Positions 1-13,749 of a DNA stretch of 64,000 nucleotides are shown one piece after another. The translations under genes were made by a program, and so were the position numbers. The stretch is from Whitmania pigra (taxonomy: Eukaryota; Annelida; Clitellata; Hirudinida; Haemopidae). Every line of letters starts with the position of its first letter. Positions within the stretch are counted from its first letter, which is position 1. The stretch lies in contig JAJTWR010000090.1 in assembly GCA_021613335.1 (NCBI GenBank), positions 1,127,501-1,191,500 on the forward strand. Reading direction: 5' to 3'. A model generated the notes under the pieces. That model did not search any database. It had not been told where the DNA came from and saw only the letters and a program-made list of their open reading frames with translations.

Positions 1-218
1 TTATGTAATTATTATACATGATTTTTATCTTAGTCGATAAACTATAAATATTCAAGTTTTAATGTGCTTATTTAATGAGCCGCCTAAATTATAATTATAA
101 TAACAACAACCAGTGTACTTTATAATATAATTAGCATATTTAACTATATAGTTAGCAGCGATTAGGTATTTAACTTCATTAACATAATTTATGGCAGCAT
201 AAATCACACGGTTTCAAG

Positions 219-284
219 ATGGCGACTCATTCGACAGGAAGCTGGAAGTTCGGCAATTTATGCTATGTTGGAGGAGGGAAAGTC
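219..284 (+). CDS. Possible 5' coding exon, unrecognised
   Basis: An ATG in a strong context (AAGATGGCG, which also matches the YY1-type motif common at animal start sites) opens 22 codons reading MATHSTGSWKFGNLC and so on, up to a plausible donor GTAAAA at 285 in phase 0. The frame runs on to a stop at 333-335 if unspliced. It could be the first exon of the gene with exons at 3278-4115, but phase 0 does not match the phase-2 entry of that exon, so at least one more exon would be needed. I do not recognise the peptide; this is inference from context only. Confidence 0.2.
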
Positions 285-410
285 GTAAAATATAATGACC
301 TTAACAAAAACAATAATTATAATAAATTTATATAATAATATAATATTTATTATTATAATATAATATTTATTATTATTATATAAATTTATGTTAATATTAA
401 TTTAATATAT

Positions 411-457
411 TATTATTATTATTATTATTATCATCATCATCATCATCATCATCATCA
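411..457. repeat. (ATT)n/(ATC)n microsatellite
   Basis: About eight ATT units pass directly into about nine ATC units, then an interrupted CAA-rich stretch to ~510. The aspartate/asparagine runs it encodes on the minus strand are repeat artefacts. Confidence 0.9.
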
Positions 458-1221
458 ACAACAACAACAACAATATCTATAACATCATCAACAACAACAT
501 CAACAACGAAAATGACCTCCCGCCGAGATGGGCGGACATTTTGAATCGCGACCGGAAATGTCAAGTCGAGCACTTGTCTGGAATATTCGAGCAAACAGAC
601 ATTCAATGTTCTTCTACTTTTTCCTTCCTACTTCACCTTTCTCCATCTCTCCATCCGTGTTCCCCTGACGCTATTTTTAGCCTCTGACTGTCCACACCCA
701 GAATGATGAGTGATACTCTCAAGTTGTTTTTAATTCCTCAGGGAATTCCGTTTTCCAGGGGTGTTATTTATAACTTCATGAATATGCAAATATAGATTCG
801 GCTGGCCTTGTTTACGGTTTGAGATATTAATAGTAGATAGAACTCGCGACTCTGTTAATAGATGCAAATTGGAGACTTTGTAATATGTATTATTGTGGAT
901 TGTAAAAATAGATTACTAATTATATAAATTTTAATTGAATGTTAATCCTAACATAATAGTAGTTCAATAGTTATGAGTCGACGTTATTATTTTTTTTAAT
1001 ATTTATTATTTTATTTTAAATTTCAAGCTATTAATATTAACTTGAAATATGCGCAACACCAACAGTCATTATTAAATGTTCTTTGAATAATTATAACTAT
1101 GTCACATTTATTAATTAATATAATTAATTGTCCAAATATCAATTGCCTCATCATGTCCAAACTTTGAGTTGATACATCAGATTTCTTACGCTACCTGATT
1201 AATCACAACAACCTTAATGAG

Positions 1222-1259
1222 TATAAATAGTAAACCATGACGTCACACAGACTCACGTG
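1222..1259. promoter_or_regulatory. TATA-like, CRE and E-box cluster
   Basis: TATAAATA at 1222-1229, the palindromic CRE core TGACGTCA at 1238-1245 and an E-box CACGTG at 1254-1259 lie within 38 bases, followed by a TGATGTCA half-site. The motifs are read directly; promoter function is inferred and no gene start next to it is identified. Confidence 0.3.
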
Positions 1260-1925
1260 ATGTCATAATCACAATTATAAGCTCAAAAGAATAATAACAG
1301 CCATAATTATCTTTCATAATAATTCCACAACAACCACCACCAGGGAACTTGCAACAAGTCATGGCGATAATATCAGCACGCTATGTTATTCTTTGTTCCG
1401 CTTCGATGTCTATGCTCCCGTTGAGCGGAAGCAGCGATTAACAGACACGCGTACACAAGCACTCTCTAGATCTATGCTTCCGCCTATCTATGCATCTAGG
1501 CACTTATGTATCTATGCTTTCTCCTTATGATTCTTGGCCGCGAGCGATAATAGAGAAACGACCGCGCTCAGACCATCATACGTCACTGCCACGGCGTCGT
1601 CTCTGACACATGGCAGAAGACAGTTAAATTTTTTTTACGCCACCTGACCTTTCTTGACCTGTAACCGAAGATTGTAAAACATTGCTTCCGTGACTAGTGC
1701 GGGCGACGATGAATGAATGAATGAATTGATTTATCATCATCTTCATCATCATCTCCCAGTATGACGAGGTTTAGGTCGAGAAGTCAATGATGATGATGAT
1801 GATGATGATTATGGTGATGGTGGTGATGATGGTGACGACATGTAATAATAGTCTTGATCATCACCTACTGTGACCCTCGCGTCTTGTGACGAGCGGGTAA
1901 ATTCCAAGAGCTTCTGATCTGTAAA

Positions 1926-1968
<43 letters not shown>

Positions 1969-1980
1969 CGATGATGATGA
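1926..1980. repeat. (ATG)n microsatellite
   Basis: Nearly perfect ATG/ATC triplet tract, part of a wider GATGAT-rich zone from about 1720 to 2130 with several interrupted tracts. Confidence 0.9.
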
Positions 1981-2734
1981 AACGGCGACAGCAATTATGA
2001 TAATGATCTTGACGATCACAATTACCGTAAAAAATGTGACGTCTTGGATGAGGTGAATACGATGACGATAATGACGATAATGATAATGATGACGATGACG
2101 ATGATGACGACGATGATGATTATTATTATTATCTTACTTGACAGAAATGGTGACGAAGAAGGCGATGATGACAATGTCTGTGAACAGTGAGAGAATAAAA
2201 AGCGATGGCATTGATGATAAATTATCCCTCTTTGATCTTTGGCTCATTATCGCTCACAGGCGGTTTTTCGTTTCGCTTCGATGGTTCTGAGATCGTCGTT
2301 CGTGTTAACTGGAGCGTGTCGTTGTGTCTTGTTGTATCACATTTCTATTGTCTGTCTAAACCGTCTGCAAATTCGCGCCTCTCGAATCACTCATGCGCGG
2401 AATAAAACCGTTGGTCACACTCGAATGGTTTCATGAGGTGTTGCTTCCTATTTGTTGACCCGATACAATCGCTTTGAACAAAAATATAAAATGATCGTCG
2501 GGGGAATAATTGATCGACTATGTCATCTAGTTATTCATAATTAACATGTGATTTGGCTAATTAATTATGAAGACACATTTTAGAAAAAAAATCGTTTAGG
2601 CAATACCATTAATTACTAATATTATTATTATTATTATTCAACCTTTGTAAATAATTTAGTAGCATAGTAGAATAATATTTACAAAACAATTAAATTACAT
2701 TAGGACACTGTTTAGTCCGTAAATATGCTTAACT

Positions 2735-3198
<464 letters not shown>

Positions 3199-3277
3199 CA
3201 CAACAACAACAACAACAATAATATAATAATAACATGAAATTTCAATAATAATAATGAAATTGTCTTTGCTGTTGTAG

Positions 3278-4115
3278 GGCAACTTCGTGCCGCCTTAAAC
3301 AAATTGGTGACGAAGAAAACGACAGGCTCATCAGACTAAATGACCAAAGGTAACTCCATCATCATCATCATTATCTTCATCTTCTTCATCCTCATCGTCA
3401 TCATCATCATGATCGAGACTAGCAAAACCTCTACGCGATTGGTGTCATAACGATGTGAACAAATTTAATATAAAATTAACGGGCGCTATTTTTATAATTT
3501 AGAAATTACAATTTTAATTGACATTTTATATAATTATAATAATATAATACATAGTATAATATAGTATAGTATATGTACAATAATTATAATAACATTTATT
3601 AATTTCATGGTGTTTGTAATATTAGCTATTTGAGTCATTGGAATATTATTGACAATTAATTATTAGTATTAAATGATATTATTGTTATTGCTATTAGTAT
3701 TTATTTTATTTACTAATTTCATAATATTGTTACTATTAATAAATAATTTTATCGTTTTTAATTCCAACGCAGAACGCTTTTCAGAAGTATACAGAATATC
3801 TTACGGATGTGCTACAGAAATCAACAGGTTATTAATATTTATTTTTTGTATTACTTTTAATACATTTGAATAACATCCTAACTTTTTAAGTCACATTCTA
3901 ACATTTTAAATTAACCAAATAATTATTAACTAACATTATTAGTTCAAGGGCTATCATTTAATTTAGTTAATTATTAAATAATTTAACAATTAATTTAAGT
4001 TATTACAACGTTACATAGTTATATTTAATTTCAGATTCTACTCTTAGCAAATCGTCTCCACCAGATCAACCTACGACAAATTTTCTTTGACTTCGTCAGA
4101 CATTTTTTTGGTTGA
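3278..4115 (+). CDS. Candidate BH3-only / BID-like apoptosis protein, C-terminal exons
   Basis: Three exons join in phase: 3278-3349 (acceptor TGTTGTAG, donor GTAACT, out phase 2), 3773-3827 (acceptor AACGCAG, out phase 0) and 4035-4115 (acceptor TTTCAG, stop TGA 4113-4115). The first encodes CRLKQIGDEENDRL, matching the BH3 core L-x-x-I-G-D-E of BAX and BIM. The second continues TLFRSIQNILRMC. The third gives ILLLANRLHQINLRQ then IFFDFVRHFFG, which resembles the helical region after the BH3 of BID (LLLAKK...LLRDVF by recollection). BH3-domain proteins bind BCL-2 family members at mitochondria. Odd points: position h4 of the BH3 is Glu rather than hydrophobic and h1 would be Thr. The 5' end is missing, and the last exon may instead splice at 4093-4094 (GTCAGA) or at 4111 (GTTGAC) to 4472. 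Exon structure is moderately supported; family assignment is tentative. Confidence 0.4.
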
Positions 4116-4471
4116 CAGGTGCCTGTGTTTACAAGTTACACATGTTTACATTGTACACAACAGCACACCACATTCCCATTTTTAATTATTTAATTCATGG
4201 TTCTGTTTGTTAGCTTAACAAAATAATGAGTGTATTTTAAAAATGGAATGTCTGCATGGACGTGAAAATTGATGATTTGTGAATTTGTATTTATTGCAGT
4301 TTTTTTTGTGACATCTTCTCAAACGATCTTCCACCATTGGCTTAAATTTTTTTTTATTGACAAAATTGACTTTTAACTTGATGAGAACGTATTTATCAGT
4401 CGAAACACCCATCCCCCCCTTTTTTTTTTATCAACATTTGATTATTTTTTGGCAAAGCGGGACTTCTGCAG

Positions 4472-4760
4472 ACTACATCTTTAGACTTGCTTTACACATT
4501 TTTGAGATCTGATTCTGGAAGACAAGACCTATGGCTCATCTATGCAGATTCAGGAGGACTGTGGACATTCCAAGAAAGGCAACTCGTGGACCACAAGGAG
4601 GCGTGGGATCATTCTCAACCCTCTTCTTAGAAATGTTACCGTCAATTGCCTTGTAACTGCTTATTTGTCAAATGGGATTGTTTCTTGTCGTCGGAAATAT
4701 TCGTTTCATTACATATCATAAGCCATGCATTCACTTCACACCACTAGGAGATTGTTACAA
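4472..4760 (+). other. Coding-like stretch downstream of the BH3 candidate
   Basis: After an acceptor-like TTCTGCAG at 4464-4471 two plus-strand frames stay open. One, entered in phase 0, ends at a TAG near 4630 and includes DLWLIYADSGGLW, faintly like a BCL-2 BH2 (W-x-x-x-x-G-G-W). A second, open from about 4506, runs about 70 codons to ~4721. Entry in phase 1 gives DYIFRLALHIFEI and stops. Either entry could be an alternative last exon of the preceding gene, or the stretch may be 3' UTR. Confidence 0.2.
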
Positions 4761-6552
4761 CATTGTTAATTAACACGTTATAAGTTTAAGTGATTAGTCT
4801 TGAACGTAGCTATCACCCTCCGCATTCACACCATCGCCAACATCCCACCAAACTTTGAAGAATTTCGTTTTGGAATCCCCCAAGGCCATTTACAACTATT
4901 GCAAGACGATTTTGAGCGAAGCGCAAGCCATTCCAAAAAGATGTGCTTAATCTTGTTCTTATCATTGCTTATCATTTGTAGTTTCTTGATGCTCACGTAC
5001 AGAATCTCAACGCGCCACAAGTCTTTGTTACGCTTCGTCTCTTCCAAACGCGGCCTTCTCCATGTAAATTTGGATATAAGAGATGGATGGGAATCTGTAG
5101 ATATTTCACAAACTAGGTGACTAATAAATTTCGCATCGTGACAGTTACTTGTTGTTCTCTGACTTATTAAGCATTTATGGTCATCTGGCTAATTAATCCA
5201 TGAACACCAGTTTGTCCGCTACCTGTGCTAAGCTGCTAAATCAACACATGCTCAATCGCCGATCAAGTTCACGCATAGCGACTGCTATGTAACGCCCACT
5301 TCGACCATATGAACATGTTCATTCACGTATGAAATGGCAGCTGAAAATATAAGACTGAGACAACCTAGTTGGACAAACATCATCATCGTCGTCGTCATCA
5401 TCATACACTCATTAAGGTGGCAGTCACTCGATCGTCTGTTCAGTGGCTGCCACAACAAAATACTCTACAAAGGGAAATCATCGCTTCCAACATCCATAAT
5501 GGCAACCAGATGTTTAAAATCCTCTTAAGCAGTTAAGTAACGACAGTAATAATAATAATAATAACTACCTAAGCTTGCTAAACAATCTACAATGGGGTTG
5601 GATAAGGTCAGTAGAAAAGCTGAGCTCCTACAAGGTGGACACAATGAGCCATAAACTAGCGGGTTTACGACGTAATCATCTTTCCTCTCCTACCCACAAA
5701 AACATCAGTCGCTTCCGGCTAACAACAAGTTCAAAGTACGAACGGCTCGTTCTTCCGAGCCAACCCCACATCGCACGCGAAAGCAGCACGGAGCATTTCT
5801 CGAATGTTCACAAATCGTTCCGACCGAAGAGAAGATGAAATAAAAAAGGGAATCGTCAAAAACAAGAGAACAGAACCGTGCATAAAAAACCCTCACCGAA
5901 GGAGCCTTTCGGAGCATCGTGATCTCACAGACAACAAAATCACAACCCCAATGATGATGATGATTAAGATACTGCAGCAAAGCCCAGTCATCCATCCACA
6001 ATTCACGACCAACCTTAAGCTCAAATAAGACATCCCAAGACTTGACACGCAAAAGAAACCATGAATGCTCCGGATGCACAATGTCGGATTCGACCTTCGG
6101 GCGCTCAAGAGACACTACAACGACGTGGACACGCACGATGACAAACATTACGGAACGAGGCCATGAATAGATTTGAAAGTTGGCAGAACATGTTAAGAAG
6201 CTGATCTCGTACAATCAAAAGAAACTATCGGTCAAACAGCTGTAGGGTTTTCAATCAAATCAGCTGCTCCTTATAAAGCCAGAGCAATCACCTGTCGAGA
6301 CACGTCAATCACCACTCAGCATGCCTTGTTATTACCTAAGAGTTATTACCAAGCACATTACAAGCAGGCGTCCCCAGAAAGCCAATCGACCGTGTCAGCA
6401 TAAATTAGCGGCTTCTTGTCTGACGGATAAAGGAGAACCAACATTGTCATCGGTGCTAATCCGCTTTAGCGATTGGTCTTCTTCAATTTTTCAACAACAT
6501 CTATAGAAAAAACACACAAAGAAAAATTCTTCTGGTCTCATAGTCCCGGCCT
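4761..6552. other. Intergenic, unassigned open frames
   Basis: Contains an AAT microsatellite near 5548-5563 and a long minus-strand frame at 5705-6214 (169 codons, mid-GC) overlapped by plus-strand frames at 5575-5838 and 5804-6028. None has a recognisable domain, and open frames on both strands make it impossible to choose. A plus-strand frame at 4800-5120 includes a hydrophobic run (MCLILFLSLLIICSFLML). I cannot assign a gene here. Confidence 0.3.
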
Positions 6553-10021
<3,469 letters not shown>

Positions 10022-10473
10022 TCTTAGTACAAAAATAAATAAATTTAATCAAATTTGAATTTAAATTTACGATTGGAATCGAAGTCGTAAATCGATAAAC
10101 CGAGGAATACGATCTGAAGCAAAACAAGATGGCAGGTCCCGAAACACAAGAGAAGCAGCTAGGCGAGCTAAATGAGCCTAGGTCAAAAGAAACGAAAACG
10201 CCGCTATAATAAAATTTTATTCAAATGCTAATTGATCTATGATTTTAAATTAATTTATAATAGTTTTGCTAATAATTTAACAAAATAATTTAAAGACCCA
10301 AGCAATGTTTAAAACTGAGTCACCTAGTTAATCATGCGAAAGGACAGCGAATAATCATTACTTTGGTTTGTTTATATTTTGGCGTCGAGGGTCGCATTGT
10401 TAAATTGGAATATTGATTGATTTTTGTGTCTAAAAACTTATAAGTTATCAGTTAATAACCGTTAGTCCAAGAG
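10022..10473. promoter_or_regulatory. Shared promoter region, PP1 / zinc-finger gene
   Basis: Only 452 bases separate the start codons of two divergently transcribed genes, so a bidirectional promoter is likely. It contains AAGATGGC at 10126-10133, a match to the YY1-type start-site motif seen in many animal bidirectional promoters. No TATA box in a convincing position. Spacing is observed; function is inferred. Confidence 0.45.
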
Positions 10474-12152
10474 ATGACGGCGACGGAGGAGCAGAGGAGA
10501 GTTAAAGCCTTGCTGGAAGAGACTATCGTGCTTCTATGTAAGAACGGTCTGGATTATAAAACACAGTTTACAGTCGAGGCCCTTATTGGAATAACTCTAG
10601 ACCAGAAGAATGTCATCCTTATCAACATTAAGGAAACGATTTTTAACGATTCTTGTACAGAAGCCGACTTATATGATGAGAACATGGATCAAGACAAAAT
10701 GTCTCACATCTCAAACGAGCCTGAGAATAATGGTGCCCGTTCGGAGGATGAAGAATTTGGCTACAACGAAGATCTCAACCCTTCTACGTCTTCTGACAGC
10801 CTTAACAATTCAGCACAGAACAATGAATATGGCAATAACCAAACAAATCAATCCAGCCAGCATCACCCAAAATCTTACAACCATACCACAGATGAAAGCA
10901 CTCCACACACCAACCAAGTTAACTACAATCATAGCAGTGGCAATAACGAGAATTCTCAACCATTCTCTCAGACTCAAGAAAGACAGACGACCTCACAACA
11001 GAAAAAGACATTGCATCCCTTTGGCGATGGCAAGGCTTCAAATAATGACAACCACTATTCTAGCAGCAACAAAGGACCGAAGCACAGACATCAAAAAGCT
11101 TCGACGGAAGTTGCGGGAGAAATAAATCCGCTGTCTTCTCGCAATGCCGTCGACGAAAATGCGTCAAGAACCCTTCCACTGAACATTCACATGTTTAAAA
11201 GCGAACCTCCAGACTTTGAGGACATGCCAGCTGCCATCAGGGACAGTTTTGGCGTCGGGGCCGGTAGCAACAACATTTCATCGGGAAGTTTAAGCATGAA
11301 ATGGCATCCAGATGAATTTCTTTCGGACTTAAGCAACATGGTTAAACATCATTATGCTAATTAAATGCTGAAATGAGAAATTAATAGGTTAAAATTATTA
11401 TTATTATTAAAAATTAAGTTGTCCTACATTTGACAGTTTAAGCAGATATGTAGATTTATTTATTTACCTTAGATGCTTTGACTATTATGCCAATTTAAAA
11501 AACAAATTGGCTTTTAGCATAATTAGTGTGAACTAAGCTTTAATGTACTTTAAATCAAAGTAGGAATTTCAACCCATTGCACTTAATGAAATAATTTTTG
11601 GCTTTAAACTTGAGGCTAACTATGTAGCTTTTTGTCATCTATGAAATGTACATCGGAGCAATTTCTACACTATTAAATAATAAATCAATTAATTTGTAAT
11701 CTGCATTCCAGGTGCATGGTACTGGACTGGGTAGGCCACCTCTACTGGGTGGGAAGGATGGAAGCATTGAAGGCATAAGTTCACTTTTAAATCTCCCTCT
11801 ACAGCCGCAGCCCCACTTGGCACACTCCATCCCCCCGAACATGTCTTCGAATCCTGCCATGGGTCTCACGTCTCCCTCGTCACACTTTCTGGATACGTCT
11901 TCAGGCATCCGTTCCAACTTTCCTCAGTCCCACAGTTCGGGATCAAAGGCCAGGTACAAGTGCAGCCTTTGCTTTAAGGAAGTCAGATTACTCAGAGACC
12001 TGAGGGCGCACATGGCCACGAAGCACAACCTGGAGAAAGACTTTTCTTGTTCTGTCTGTGGGACAGGCTTCACCTACAAGCACAATCTGTTTGTCCATTT
12101 GAGGACTGTTCACAAGCTAAACGACAGGCTGGTGCCCTCTGCCCTTACGTGA
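10474..12152 (+). CDS. Two-finger C2H2 zinc-finger protein with unassigned N-terminal domain
   Basis: Probable nuclear DNA-binding protein. Two exons, 10474-11340 and 11712-12152 (acceptor ATTCCAG), give 435 aa. The donor at 11341 (GTTAAA) is weak but is the only one I find in the right phase; without splicing the first frame stops at 11362-11364, so an intron-retained short form is possible. The N-terminal ~60 residues (ALLEETIVLLCKNGLDYKTQ, then a predicted beta-rich stretch FTVEALIGITLDQKNVI) look like a folded domain I cannot name. Residues about 65-230 are Asn/Ser/Gln/His-rich and probably disordered. Near the C-terminus are two C-x2-C-x12-H-x4-H fingers, CSLCFKEVRLLRDLRAH and CSVCGTGFTYKHNLFVH, joined by a short linker. 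Shares its promoter with PP1. Confidence 0.85.
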
Positions 12153-13749
12153 CCCGAGGTTCTGCCTCTCACCCCCTGTCGGGTGTCGTTGCAGGGGGCT
12201 TGTAGTCAGTCAGACTGGAGAACCATCTGTCATCTTCTGCAAGCTGTTTGAGTTGATTTGAATGTTGAGATGATACATTGTAATATTATAATTAGTTTTT
12301 CTCTTGACAATCAGAAGTAACCTTGATGTTTAGAACCACTGAAAGATTTAGTGACTAGTTAACATTCCCTCGGTTGTACAATTTCTTTGTCCTGTTTTTG
12401 TTTGTTCGATTCTAGTATGTTCTCGACTTAATTTTTGTGGTCGACGGTGGTTCCTCACACCTTCGATTGATTTTTAGAGCAAAACGAGCTTTGGTCGGTT
12501 CGGCGAACGACAGATCCTCCTCGGTCGCGGAATTCACATGTTATATCTTATTTTGTGCGTGTCTCACTTTGTTGCTGGACAGAGTCTCAAGGCAATCTTC
12601 GAAGAAATTGCATTTACAGCCCAGCTCAGTCCCCTGTAGTCACTCCTTCCACTGGGGTGAGCTCAGAGGAAGCTGTTTGTTTCAGGGTGTTCAATTTTTT
12701 TCGTTTCTTCGAGAATGGCTTACCATCAATTCTTATTTAGTCGACTTTATTCACAGACTGCACGGGACGTACCTCGGAATGTTGCGTATGTTTAAAGATG
12801 TAACCTAAGGCTCGTCTCTTGTAAATATTAACGGTCGTGGTCGATGTGTTTGGAGAAGGATTTTGTTTTTGGAACGTGTCGAGTCACGTCGCACAACAAA
12901 ATATCTGCGGTGAAGTCTGCCACGGTTTTTGGAGTGGAAATGTTTATTTAAAACGATAGATCAAATAAAACAATTATAATTTGTATTTCAAGTGTTCAGT
13001 GTGGTCGTAGCATGAATAAAAATAAAGTTAAAAAAAGGCAGTGAATTTAAAGGCACGTTTGGCAGTGCAAAAAATCAAAATATAATTACAATTCTTGGAA
13101 ATGCATTATGACCATCAAACCGTCTGCTTTCTCAACAAAGAACGGCTAGTTTCGTATAGGCCGAACAATCTCGGGGGGAATAAACTTGACTCCTTGCTCA
13201 AGCTAGTAAAACATAGACTGGCAAATCGTACTTTATGTCTGCTCGGGACAAGTTAATTAAAACATCGAACAGATCTGAACTGGCAACGTTTACATCAATT
13301 GGGAAGACGAGGTGAAATCAGAGACAGTTTAATATCATAAAAGAATATGAGGATGATTCTCAATCTAATATAAATACAATTTAAATTAAATACATAACGG
13401 ATATAAGAAAATAAATAGGCATCGAATGAAGGCTGTAGAAATCATCATAAATTGCAAAGCAGTGTGAAATCAAATGTACAATATTTGAACTAGAAACAAG
13501 GAAGGAATTGAAACATGAAAACATGCAAGGCATCGGACTCAATCACGGATGACAAAACCAATTTTGGTACGTTGTCATCGCAGGGGATGAACAATTTTTC
13601 AAATTACAAAACTGACCTAAATCGAAGAAATCACATTTTCAATTAACTTGGCAAATACAATCGCCATCACACGAGCTGCTGGCAGTGGATGAATTGAGTT
13701 GTTGGCTTCGATTGAAAAAGCGATTCAGTTCTGGAAATCATCTGACCGA
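12153..13749. other. Converging 3' UTRs
   Basis: The 3' end of the zinc-finger gene runs in from the left and that of the Rab11-FIP gene from the right. AATAAA signals on the plus strand lie at 12964-12969 and 13015-13020. An open frame at 12437-12808 (123 codons) has no domain and lies entirely in the presumed 3' UTR. Confidence 0.5.

Noticed and set aside
5705..6214. 169-codon minus-strand frame as a gene
   Set aside because: Overlapping open frames on the other strand and no recognisable content; kept only as an unassigned stretch.
12437..12808. 123-codon plus-strand frame
   Set aside because: Lies in the 3' UTR of the zinc-finger gene; no domain, no splice sites.
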